This document shows positions 32,485 through 42,900 of a stretch of 64,000 nt of DNA, piece by piece. The DNA comes from Spinacia oleracea (lineage: Eukaryota > Streptophyta > Magnoliopsida > Caryophyllales > Amaranthaceae). The position numbers were made by a program, and so were the translations under genes. A model generated the notes under the pieces. It was not told the origin of the DNA. It did not search any database and was given only the letters and a program-made list of their open reading frames with translations. Location: NCBI RefSeq assembly GCF_020520425.1, contig NC_079492.1, positions 66,703,671-66,767,670 on the forward strand, read 5' to 3'. Position 1 is the stretch's first letter, and the number at the start of each line of letters is the position of its first letter.

Positions 32485-33606
32485 CTTAGCATTAAATGCA
32501 TTAAATGGAGTACTTAATGAATAATAAGATATTGCCGGAAACGGAAATATGGTTCATGACGGAAATATAAATATTATCCAAGTCGTAGATATTGCCGGAA
32601 ACGGAAATATGGTTCATATCGAAAAATATTATCGAAAATAGAAATATGGCTGGAATCGGAAATATTGCCGAAAACGGAAATCTTACCGAAATCGGAAATG
32701 TAGTCGAAATCGGAAAATGTTATCGGAATCAGAAATATTAACAGAAACGTAAATATTTTTCGAATCGAAAAACGAATCGTAAGCACGACGAGCGACATGC
32801 CGATAAGCGATCCAGCCCATCAGTCGACGAGCAAGGCCCGCGAGCTCGACAAGCCAGCGCCAAGCACAAGGCCTAGCGCCAACACCGAACACGAAGCCCG
32901 GCGCCAGCGCTAGGCCCAGCGCCTAGCGTAGGCAGCGAGGCTACAACGATGGGGATGGGCCAAGCCAAGCGTGGCGTACAGTGCGCATGCCAGCAGCCAA
33001 GCATGGCCTGCAAGGCTACGTGGGCGGCAAGCAAGCTTGCGCGCCAAGGCCCATTGCCCACACCCACATGAATTAGGCGCCAAGTTACTTGGGGCCGTAA
33101 GTTATTCATTTTCCTAATCCTACAATAATTAGATATCTAAGATAGATCTGAAATACTTAGTATTTGATTATCCCTAGAGTTCTAATATTACTAACTAAGT
33201 AGAGTCCTAATAGATTTAGTTAATTGATTCCTAGTAGGATTATACTTCCCTATTTCTACCTTATAAATATGTGATTAATGATCACAATTTATATACATCA
33301 CAATACATTAAATTCAAGGGAGAATTTAATATTTGCCTATCACCTTTGTGAGTTTCCCGAGTGCATAAAATCTTAGAGAATATTCTAGTTGGTTGAATCT
33401 AAGGCGGATCTAAACGTGTTGTGGACTATCTACGGATGGACGACACTTGGAGTCCTGTACTTGTTCTTGTTCGGTTCGAGAGCAGCTAGGGAAGGCACAC
33501 ATCATATAGAACATATACTAAATTTTGCTAATTGGCTATGTACAATTAACTTGGATTCATGGCTTTATAGTTCTTCCGCATGAATTATATTGTTCATAAC
33601 CTAACA
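32485..33606 (+). repeat. Second E/D-family LTR in opposite orientation (right arm of inverted pair)
   Basis: The complementary strand begins TGTTAGGTTATGAAC at 33606 and runs leftward through CATGCGGAAGAACTATAAAG, the GC-rich block (32790-33080) and the ATATTTCCG block (32520-32780). It breaks off near 32485, before the usual inner end. Together with 31019-32484 it makes a head-to-head LTR pair. The sequence after 33606 is not a primer-binding site, so this LTR is not joined to a normal internal region. Confidence 0.82.
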
Positions 33607-35317
33607 CCGCCGACGTCTATCCCTTGGTGTTGTGACTTCCACACTCCAATTGGTTTCAAATCCTTCTCTTTTCACGTTCAGTTTTTAATGATTAAACTCT
33701 ATTAAATTAATGCAGTAATTTTTAAAAAGTGTATTTCTACACCATGAGTTCTAAATTTGATTAATAATGCTGTATTATGCATGCATAACTCATGAATTAA
33801 ATTTAAGTCCATTAGAGTTATTTTTATTAATTTAATTGTTCAATCAGGAATTAATTAAGGTTTTTGCTTATTAATTGTTAGGATCTCGTGAGTGATCTAT
33901 AGAAGGATCAAATTAATCTTTGTGTGAGGTGTTATTTAATCAAGGTACGTATATGTGGTTAGATTATTATATGATTGAAATCTATGTATGGTTTGGCTAT
34001 TAATTTTGAATTATTAATTGTTTTGAAATTGAAATTGTGAATTACCAATTTTGAATTGATTTTGGATTTGCGAAAATTGTTTGAGGATTTTAGAAAGGTC
34101 AAATATTTTTATTGATTTTCAAATGATGATGGATTTTTTTTTCAAGTGGTGTTCGAAATATTTTGTTTGGTTTTGATGAGTTTTAAATCTTTATTTAAAA
34201 ATACGTTGTTTTCTTTAAAAATACGCTTGATTAAATAAAAGGAGGATTGTTGGTTTATCATATGGTTGGAATTGGATGGTCTTTCATGAGATTATTGTAT
34301 TTGTGTAAAGGCTCAAAGTGGAATAGATTTTCATGGAACTTTTATGTACATACGCATCACTTGTTGTGTAAGTCGAGGGTCACTTGATGAAATCATTTGG
34401 TTAGTAATCCAATGCATAGATTTATGATGGAATACTAGCTTGGGGGTGTGCACATTTAGGAAGGGAGATAAGAAGAGGTGTTTGATTTTCATATTCTAAT
34501 TGGAATCTATTTTTTGGAAAGTTTCTACTTTTGCAATATTGTTATATTTGGAAAGTTTATATATTTGGAATATTTCTATTAATTGAATGTTTATACTTTT
34601 GTAAAGTTTCTATTTTGAAAATATTTATTCTTGAAATGTTTATACTTTTGAAAAGTTACTATATTTGGAAAGTTACTATTTATGGAAAGTTTCTAATTTT
34701 GGAAAATGAATCTTCTATGATTTCAGTAAAGCAAGTTTGAATTAAATGGTTTGTGAAAGTATGTTCAACTATATATAAATGTTTTACATGTCTTGCATAT
34801 GTTCGTTCACCTTTTGGTGAGTAGTTTTCAGAAACGGAATGTGATGAGATGACATGCTTACATACGGGATTAAGGGAGAGTTTCACCTAGTTAGGATTTT
34901 GTTGAAGTTTGTTTTATTTAAGGATTTCACTTATTGAGGTTTTGATTTCAAATTTATTTAGGAAATGCGTTATTATTGTTATTTCAATTACTATTATATA
35001 ATAAAGAGAAGTATTTTGATTTATTCTGCTGCATTAGTTGAGTTAGTTAGCCTTTAACGTAATTACGTGTCAGTAATACTCCTAAGTTTCTCTCAAGGTT
35101 GGTTTTATTTGATTAAATGTTGGTTTTAAACAGAAAGAAATTTGGGGTGTTACGTCAGTCCTACACTTACCACTATCTTTACCCCACAATAAATAATTCA
35201 CTTGCGATCAATTTCTTACAATAAATAATTAACCAACTGCTCCATTTGCAATTAGTTACTGTATTAAATTCAACTCAAACCCCTTAAAACTTTGTGGCTG
35301 TCAAAGTGCAACTCATA
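33607..35317. other. AT-rich intergenic DNA, perhaps an old LTR
   Basis: No gene seen. 34515-34705 holds about ten degenerate copies of a 15-20-bp unit TTTGGAAAGTTTCTA. The stretch ends near 35152 with TTTGGGGTGTTACG, a phrase like the right end of many Ty3/gypsy LTRs. I did not find the matching left end, so an LTR identity is only a suggestion. Confidence 0.45.
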
Positions 35318-35850
35318 CTACCTCCGTTCTTAAAAGATCTTTACGTTTTCCATTTTAGTCCATTGTTAAAAGGTCTTTACACTTTGCTTTATTCCATTTT
35401 TAACATATACTACCTCCGTTTCAGAAAGTTCTTTATGCTTTGGAAAATGTGTCCAAAGTATAAAAACTTTGACCGTAAATTCTCACCATTATATACATCA
35501 AAACGTTACATGTAAGATCTTGTTAGATGGGTCTCAGGATGTATTTTCAGAATATCAAATTTTTATAATTTTTTTACATACAAAATTAGATATATTAGTA
35601 GTTAAATATTGCATTGGAGTCTGTACAAATAGTAAATGTAAAGATTTTTTTAAAACGGAGGTAGTATAAGTATATTTTACATTTATACCCTCATTAGTTT
35701 TCACCTATTATATTATTGAACAATTTATAATCATTTAATTTTCTACTTGTTATCCGGCCTCAGCATCACATACTCACAAAAATTCCTTAATTATTGTGCA
35801 AATAGTAAACATAAAAGCTTTTAGAAACGGATGTAATAATACGAGGGAGT
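35318..35850. mobile_element. Degenerate MITE with a second MITE nested inside
   Basis: The outer element starts CTACCTCCGTTCTTAAAAG (TA at 35316-35317). Its inverted end near 35800-35850 is degenerate (CTTTTAGAAACGGATGTAA). It resembles the MITE at 39741-40008. The inner MITE is 35410-35664, CTACCTCCGTTTCAG to AACGGAGGTAG with TA on both sides. Both lie upstream of the peptide gene. Confidence 0.75.
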
Positions 35851-35912
35851 ACCGTCTATGAAATTACGTACACCGATGAATGTAACTCCATTATTCATAT
35901 GAATTCGTTTTT

Positions 35913-35990
35913 CACGTGTATGGTAAAAACAAAACTATCACCCTCACGTGTATGGTAAAAACAAAACTATCACCCTCATAACCTACGTGT
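35913..35990 (+). promoter_or_regulatory. Tandem G-box promoter repeat
   Basis: A 32-bp unit beginning CACGTGTATGG occurs twice back to back without a mismatch (35913-35944 and 35945-35976), placing CACGTG at 35913 and 35945. A third ACGTGT core is at 35985-35990. G-boxes/ABRE cores are bound by plant bZIP and bHLH factors. The block lies 70-150 bp before the ATG of the peptide gene. Duplication of the unit could strengthen stress or light control, which is inference. Confidence 0.65.
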
Positions 35991-36019
35991 ACAGTCATGA
36001 ACTCATGGCCTCATGCTAT

Positions 36020-36026
36020 TATAAAT
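36020..36026 (+). promoter_or_regulatory. TATA box of the peptide gene
   Basis: TATAAAT, 35 bp before the ATG at 36061. Transcription would then start only a few bases before the start codon, giving a very short leader. Confidence 0.55.
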
Positions 36027-36060
36027 TACAGGACTCAGAGTTCAAGTTCTTATACAAGAA

Positions 36061-37934
36061 ATGGAGAATTCATCCACTTTTAAGTTGGTTTTCTTTGCAA
36101 TTTTGTTGCTCAATTTTTCAGGTTTGGTTTATCTTTCCGATTCATATTTTATTACCTTACTCTATTAATGTATTTAATTAAAGGTTGTATTACCTCCGTT
36201 TCATTAAGTTCTTTACGCTTTGAAAAATGTGTCAAACAATTAAAATTTTGACCATAAATTTTCACTATTATATCTATCAAAAATTATTATGAGATATTTT
36301 GTTAGATTCGCCTCAAAATGTATTTTACAAATATCAACTTTTTATAATTATTTGCCATACAAGATTGGATATAATATGTAATGGTCAAGTATTGCTCCGA
36401 ATTCCGTGCAAATAATAAGTGTAAAGATTTTTTTGAAACGGATGTATTATTAATTTATGACCATATAATTCAAAAGTTGATAACATTATTAGCATGTCTA
36501 CAAATTTTTTTTTTCTTTGAGGGAAGCATGTCTACAATTTTTTTTGTTAACATTCACATAATTTACTCTAACTAGTTTATAATGTACCTTTTTTTATGTC
36601 GTGATTGGTTAAATTGGTTCCTGTTCAGGTAAATTTTAGTTTGGTTCAACTAGATCTAGCAAATGTTTTGAGTATGGGCCACCAAAATTCATTATTAAAA
36701 TGCAAGTATTGGTTTCCCAAATTGATTTATAGTGGCCTTTTAAAGTTTGAATTGATTTTATTTGAGGGAAGCATGTCTTCATTTTTTTTGTTAACATTCA
36801 CATAATTTACTCTAACTAGTTTATAATGTACCTCTTTTATGTTGTGATTGGTTAAATGGGTTTCGGTTTAGGTAAATTTTAGTTTGGTTTAACTAGATCT
36901 AGCAAAAATTTTGAGTTTTGGTCACCAAAATTTATTATTAAAAATTCAAGTATTGGTTTTCCAAATTGATTGGTTGTGGCCTTTTAATGTTTGAATTGAT
37001 GAAATCTGAATTATTACTTTATCCGTTTTACAATAGATGAATCATTTTGACTTTTTACACTATTCATTTGCTAATGTTTACCATTTTTATTACTGATACG
37101 TAAAGACACATTTTCTTTTTTCTTTAATTGTTGTTGGGTTAATCTTAATACTTTGTATATATATTTTCAAAATATCTAATTGTTATAAATTTTATTAATA
37201 TGTAATAAAGATATTGATGGTGAAAATTAATATATAAATAGTATATGAAGTTAGGACGATGATAAAGGTCGCAAGTTGTGACAACATTTTTGTTGTCGCA
37301 ATCTTACGTGTCGCAGTTTAATTGGTACATATAAGCGCCACGTAGGCTACGCGTCATCATAATATTTTTACTATTAATTCAATATTTCTACTACGAAAAT
37401 ATGTAAATAAGGTAGCCGATATAAAAAAGGAAAAAAATTAAAATATTAAGATTTTCCTACCTTTTTTTATAGCATGTATAATAAAAAATATAAGTTAAAT
37501 ATTTTAATTTCCAATTTAAGGTCATGTCACGTCATCATTGTGACACGGCTTAAAGGTCGCAACATGCGACCTTTATCATTTTCGATAAAGTTAAAATGAT
37601 GCATATAATTTGAAACAGAGGGAATATATGTAGTTAACCCCGACTTATATCTTTTAATTGACGATTATGTATGAAAACAGTTTCAACCCTCGCGAGGATA
37701 CAACCAACCACTATAATGGTCGAACAACTTAATGATGCTCACAACAAGAACATAATGACATCATTAGGAACAAGAAAATTGGAGTTATTGAAAATGGTGG
37801 GAGGTGATGAAGATGAACACGAATGCGGCGGGCGAGGCGCTTACTGTAAGAATGACGAAGATTGTTGTCCTGGGAGGACTTGTAGAGAAGACGATGATCA
37901 AGATTATTACACTGGCTTTACTACCTGTGTTTAA
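36061..37934 (+). CDS. Two-exon secreted cysteine-knot-like peptide
   Basis: Exon 1 (36061-36121) encodes a signal peptide: MENSSTFKLV followed by the hydrophobic FFAILLLNFS. A GTTTGG donor is at 36122 and an acceptor AACAG ends at 37680. Exon 1 leaves one base of a codon and exon 2 (37681-37934) supplies two, so the frame is kept (phase 1), for about 104 residues in all. After the signal comes a charged propeptide of about 50 residues ending in an acidic GGDEDEHE stretch. Then comes a six-cysteine domain with spacing C-x6-C-x5-CC-x4-C-x14-C, the pattern of inhibitor-cystine-knot (knottin) peptides. Plant knottins include antimicrobial peptides and protease or amylase inhibitors, and I cannot tell which this is. 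The 1.56-kb intron is full of repeats. The gene is likely real: signal, phase and cysteine pattern all agree. No cDNA was seen. Confidence 0.72.
36191..36446. mobile_element. MITE in the intron of the peptide gene
   Basis: About 256 bp, from TACCTCCGTTTCATTAAG to TTTGAAACGGATGTA. It is of the same family as the nested MITE at 35410-35664. Confidence 0.75.
36519..37008. repeat. 245-bp tandem duplication in the intron
   Basis: GAGGGAAGCATGTCT starts at 36519 and again at 36764. The two copies run in step to about 37008 (shared: ACATTCACATAATTTACTC, AACTAGATCTAGCAAA, TTCAAGTATTGGTTT-like). They have diverged visibly, so the duplication is not recent. Confidence 0.85.
37018..37627. mobile_element. 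Degenerate MITE with an inner inverted-repeat element
   Basis: The outer ends are TTATCCGTTTTACAATAG and TTTGAAACAGAGGGAATA. The inner element (37259-37579) has a perfect 15-bp inversion, ATGATAAAGGTCGCA to TGCGACCTTTATCAT, with GTCGCA repeats next to both ends. A similar left end occurs at 46299. I could not fix the target-site duplications. The block reaches to about 50 bp before exon 2 of the peptide gene. Confidence 0.65.
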
Positions 37935-38024
37935 TTGATCTTTTAGGCTTTATCTTTAATTGGCCTTTTAATTAAGGTCAATTTGTTTGGTGGTTAATTT
38001 GTGTGTGTCTTATGTAGACACTTT

Positions 38025-38830
38025 GTGCACTTTTAATAATACACCACCCGTCTCTTTTTATTATTCTTAGAATACGTTCTTTTCACACTACAAGAATTTG
38101 TATCTTTAACGACAACCTAATTACGACGGGTCAAAAATCCCGTCGCAAAAGCCTTTTGCGACGGACCTAAAAAACAAACAATGACGGGAATAACTGTCGC
38201 AAATGTCTTTTACGACGGGTTTACGACGGATTTACGACGGGATTTCTATTAACGACGGCCCCCTTTTATGACGGGTTCGCGACAGGAAATCCCGTCGTTA
38301 ATCAACGATTATTGGCCTTTCGCGACGGGATTTCCCGTCGTTAATAGTACAATTTCTTGTAGTGTCATCTTAAAAAAAATAAGTTCAGATAAGTAATTAC
38401 AATCAGATCATATCACGTTAATATGCTTCAATTAATAAGTTTCAATCAGGTTTTATAAGTTGACTCTCTTAAACTGCATGTGCACTTTGATTTTAATAAC
38501 ACACCACACGTCTCTTTTTATTATTCTTAGAGTACGTTCTTTTCATCTGAAAAAAATAAGTTCAGATAAGTTATAATTAAGTCATATCAAGTTAATATGC
38601 TTCAACAAGCTTCTATAAGTTTCAATCAGGTCTTATAAGTTCACTCTCTCAAACTGCATGTGCACTTTTAATAATACACCGCCCGTCTCTTTTTATAGGT
38701 TCTGTTCATCCGGAAAAAAATAAGTTTAGATAAATTACAATTATATCATATCAAGTTAATATGCTTTAATTAGCTTCTAGAAGTTTCAATTAGGTAGTTA
38801 GACTCTCTTAAACTTACTTTCTTACAATCA
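38025..38830. repeat. Three-unit 180-bp tandem repeat after the peptide gene
   Basis: Units start with GTGCACTTT at 38025, 38480 and 38660. Without the CACTA MITE in unit 1, unit lengths are about 183, 180 and 170 bp. Shared landmarks: CACCCGTCTCTTTTTATTAT, AAATAAGTTCAGATAAGT and TTAATATGCTTCAA. The first unit begins about 90 bp after the stop codon and may lie in the 3' untranslated region. Confidence 0.85.
38096..38364. mobile_element. Small CACTA-type MITE
   Basis: 269 bp, CACTACAAGAA to TTCTTGTAGTG (perfect 11-bp inversion), with the 3-bp target-site duplication TCA (38093-38095 and 38365-38367). The interior is made of ACGACGGG/CCCGTCG repeats. It interrupts the first unit of the 180-bp tandem repeat. 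Confidence 0.93.
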
Positions 38831-39533
38831 AGTGTGATCGGGTATAATAATTTCAATAAAACTTAATTAGATTAATCCGACGTAATCAATTTTTAATAAG
38901 TTCAATTAGATAAGTTTGGGTTTACTCCAGCAAAGAAAACACATACTTTGATAATAATGTCGAACTTGACTTTCAAATAGATATTTAAATCATTAAGAAT
39001 CTTTTATCAATAAATACTATTGACTATTTGACTATTTGACGATGTCCTTGATGTAATAGGACTTTCATACGTAGATTTGACTATTTGACGATGTCTATAG
39101 TTTAGAAAATGCTACCACTAAAATCATTATTTATTTTAGGCTTGTTCATATCTTATACTCGATTTGTTTTGACTTTTTTACATATTCACATAATTTACTT
39201 TAACCCTATTTTATTTCTAGTATATGAAAACAAATGTTAGTATATAATATATTGTTGGATTCATCTTAATATATATTTTTAAAATATTAATAATTTTATA
39301 AGTTTTTATAATATGTAGTTAAAGAAATTGGCCTGGTGGTCAAAATTGTACATTAACAAACGTATCCGGTCAAAATAGGTCGAGTATTAAGGGACGGAGG
39401 AAGTAACTCTTATGAAAAGGGATATCTATCCATCGAATTCAGATTGGTTTCACTAATTGTTACGCAGTATTGGTTGTTGGCTTGTTTGCAAATAGGTGCA
39501 TTACTCTCCAAATCTCCTGTGTATGTGGCCAAT
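38831..39533. other. AT-rich intergenic DNA
   Basis: No gene seen. 39120-39405 ends GGTCGAGTATTAAGGGACGG and looks like a degenerate MITE related to the one at 41481. The final TGGCCAAT (39526-39533) is the target-site duplication of the next element. Confidence 0.5.
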
Positions 39534-39649
39534 CAGGGGTGGACCTATATGGTCCTGGAAGGGTTTAAAGGGTCTCTCATTATTAAAAAAAAACTAATTG
39601 TTAAACCGATATTTAGGTAATTAATTGTACTTGAATATTTAATATATTA

Positions 39650-40295
39650 CTCCCTCCGTTTCTTTTTGTTTGTTACGTATTCTTTTTAGGGTGTTTCACA
39701 ATGTTTGTTACGTGGGAAAATCTTTCCTTTTATAAACTTACTACCTCCGTTCCTAAATGATCTTTACGGTTACTATTTACACGGTAATTAAGGAACTTTA
39801 GTGAATATGTGATGGTGCCATGGTGGGGTAACAAATGGGAAAATAAGTGGCCATAAATTGTCAAACATTGTGAGTGGGTAAGTTAGTGGGTAAAATGAGG
39901 GTATAAATGTAAAATTTATATGCTAAAAATGGAATAAAGTTAAGTGTAAAGAACTTTCAGGAACGGACTAAAACGGAAAGCGTAAAGAACTTTCAGGAAC
40001 GGAGGTAGTATTATACTATAATTTTTTGTGCCAACTTTTAATTTTAATTGGTCCACTTTTTTCAATTCATTAAATTTCTTTACAATTTCCTAAGTATGTT
40101 AAGTTAGCAATCTTTGTGTTTTTTTTTATTATTGGTTCATTTTGATAAATAAAACAATCTTATTGGTTGTTGTAATGATTAGTGGATTGAATTTTGCTTT
40201 GGTTTATTTTTTTAATAAAAAGCAAAAGAATCTTTATTATACGTTAATAAACGTGTAAAAATCCAAATGTAACAAACAAAAAGAAACGGAGGGAG
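39650..40295. mobile_element. Stowaway-like MITE nested in the hAT element
   Basis: Ends CTCCCTCCGTTTCTTTTTG and AAAGAAACGGAGGGAG, with TA on both sides (39648-39649 and 40296-40297). It contains a further MITE at 39741-40008. Confidence 0.9.
39741..40008. mobile_element. Innermost MITE of a three-level nest
   Basis: 268 bp, CTACCTCCGTTCCTAAATG to TCAGGAACGGAGGTAG, with TA on both sides (39739-39740 and 40009-40010). Confidence 0.9.
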
Positions 40296-41480
40296 TAGTA
40301 ATTAACGTATATTAAAGACAATAAAATTGACTTCTAGCTTAGTGGTTTCTTGTTCGAAATCCTTGTTAGAGGATGATGTTGAATATTTTTTTTTTCTACC
40401 TTTTGCCTTTTACTTAGTTCTTAATTGATCCTCTAAATTCTTCATGTTTTTTCCTCCTTTGTTTGTCGTTTTTTCTTCATCGGTTTTATTTATTTATTCT
40501 TTTGTTGTTTCTATATTGATTCATGATTTTTCTTTTAGAAAAATACAAAATATTAGTAGCGTTATTTTTTTTCTTCAAAATGATTTTGTAATTTCCATAA
40601 GATATATAAGTAGTATATTTTATACTCCATTTTATAGACTTAAGTTGCATGTTTCTTTGAAATTTTAAGAGGCCTAATTATATAATAGCATAATGCCTCA
40701 TACATATATTGAAAATGATGTTCCTGTTTTTTTTTTCATTAGTGTCGTTGTGACTTGTGTGAAATTTATTCAACGACAATTTTAACAAAAAATCTCAAAG
40801 TATGAAAACTTATTGTATATACTCTTATTTTTTAATCATTTTATTTGAAATCGCGCCAAGTTAACCCTATAATTTGGATTAGGTATTGAATTTTATTGTT
40901 ATGAAACCCAAAAGCTAAAGTTCCTAAACCTTCCACATATTTTATTATAGTGTATATAATATTTTAACTACTTGTCTTTCAACTTTAACTCCCTAAAATT
41001 AGCAAATAGAAAAATTATAAAGCATATTATAAATTTTTTTGGGACCCCATTTGTAAATTCCTGAATCCACCCATGTGGCCAATATCGCTGTTTATCATCT
41101 TATCTATAACTTAGAATTTAGCTTTCATTCAAGCCTTGCTGGCAAGAAGCATACTTTGGGAATTGGGAAGAAATTTGGGCTGGCCTAATTGGTAGGCCTT
41201 TAGACATCAAATTTAGGCCTTATGTTAGAACCAAAACCCTCCAGCTCAATTCGGACCAAAAAACTATTGTCCCAGTATATAAGCTCGAAAAGGCCCTTTT
41301 TATGGTATTGGCTAGGCCCAATATATGATCAGGGAAAGTGGCAGGATTATATTCAACTTTTTTTCAAATATTAACAAAATACAAAAAATTATAAAGGATG
41401 CTCTTATACATAAGACCAACTTCTTACCAAATAGTTTAACATTTTCAATTACACAGTTACACATTGTGATCAAATAATTA

Positions 41481-41795
41481 CTCTCTACGTCCCTTAATTC
41501 TCGTCATGTATTCCTTATCGGATCGTCCCTTAATACTCGACCTATTTCTATAAATGAATTTTTTTTACCAATATTATATTATTTCTCACCTTAACCTATT
41601 AACCCACCTACTCATTACAAAAGAAATTTAAAATTTCAAAAAAATACCCACTATAGTATCCACTATCCCTTAAACTTCCCACTATATTAAAAAAAATACC
41701 CACTATCAACTATCGCCTATTAAATTAATAAGGCAATTCAAGTGTCTTAAACTCTGTGCCGATTAAATCGTGGCGAGTATTAAGGGATAGGGGAA
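41481..41795. mobile_element. Probable degenerate MITE
   Basis: Left end CTCTCTACGTCCCTTAATTC after TA. The right end GAGTATTAAGGGATAGGGG is its imperfect inversion. The right border is approximate. Confidence 0.6.
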
Positions 41796-42900
41796 TATGT
41801 TCTATTATTATAAATAATAAATGAGAAGCTTCACTTTTTAAAGTTTTAATGTATGTAATAATTACATTTTCATGCTAAGATTTTAAGGAATTAATTAGGT
41901 AAATCAATTACTTTAGTTACTAATAATTTCATATTAATTAAAGTAATTTAAGATTAAATAATATATGTTGGTTGAAATTTATTAAAGTAGGTGATTAATT
42001 AAGGTTTATTATTTTATTTTAGGAGGAGACTTTTAAGAGTTAAGTGAATCACAAGGTGGCCACTCTAATTAAGTACATTAGGTACGTATAAGTCTAGGGT
42101 TAACTATTTATGCATGTGTATACATGTTAAGTTTGGATTTGATGTGCAATTCATGTTACTTGGATGTTGTTCATGTTTGATGTAAAGCAAGCATGTTTAG
42201 GAAGGTGTTTATGTTTGTTGAATTTAATAAGCATGCATTTTATCCAAGTACATTTATGTATGTATTATTTATATGCATGCAAGGAATGATTGATTTATGT
42301 CTTGTACCTTTATGCCAAGCGTGGTAATTAAGTAGGATTGAACTATGGTTTGTACTTTTATGTCAAGCATGTTAAGAAGGATGGTTTATGTCTTGTATTT
42401 TAATGTCACGAAAAAGTTTAAGTTTATTCGTATAGGGGCACAACCCTCGTGTTAACTCAATCATGAAGGGAGCTATATTATTAATATAAGAGGATTATTA
42501 ATTAATATTGTAATTAGTAAAATGGACAGAAAGCATAATTTGAGTGGGGCATAATAATTGTTGCATGAGACTGTGCGTTTATGGAAGAAGAAGATGATGA
42601 CGATGAGCTGCAATACTGGATATATTTTGTTTCCTTTTGAGTGGAAGGTGCTATTGTCTAAAGTCGAGAAAACCGCATCTAAACGTATAAAATCAGAATT
42701 GTAATCAAATTATGAGGTAGTTCATCCCTCTAAAGTAAAAACAACCGCATATCTAATTCTCTATTGCACCTTATTAGATTCAAAACCATATCTAAATGTG
42801 GCTCATTCGCACCAAAAAGATTTATCTAAATGTTTATACCTAAAACTAAATCCTAAGTATATTTTTTTTTTCAGAATTGGCTTCATTGTCGAACTCTCTA
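41796..42900. other. Intergenic DNA downstream of the F-box gene
   Basis: AT-rich, no convincing gene. 42120-42420 holds loosely repeated CATGTT and TTTATGTCTTGTA phrases. The part next to 42900 should contain the 3' untranslated region of the minus-strand F-box gene. I saw no certain poly-A signal. Confidence 0.4.

Larger units (their letters stand above)
39534..41075. mobile_element. hAT-like element containing nested MITEs
   Basis: 1,542 bp bounded by the 8-bp target-site duplication TGGCCAAT (39526-39533 and 41076-41083). The left end is CAGGGGTGGACC and the right end on the other strand CATGGGTGGATTCAGG, an imperfect inversion. Without its insert it is about 0.9 kb. It has no transposase frame and is AT-rich. 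Confidence 0.85.

Noticed and set aside
33607..35152. Possible Ty3/gypsy LTR ending GGGGTGTTACG
   Set aside because: No left end, primer site or second copy in the window, so it is kept only as a comment.
37671..37682. ATG at 37671 as start of the cysteine-rich peptide
   Set aside because: It lies in the intron just before the acceptor and gives no signal peptide. The exon at 36061-36121 supplies a signal peptide in the right phase.
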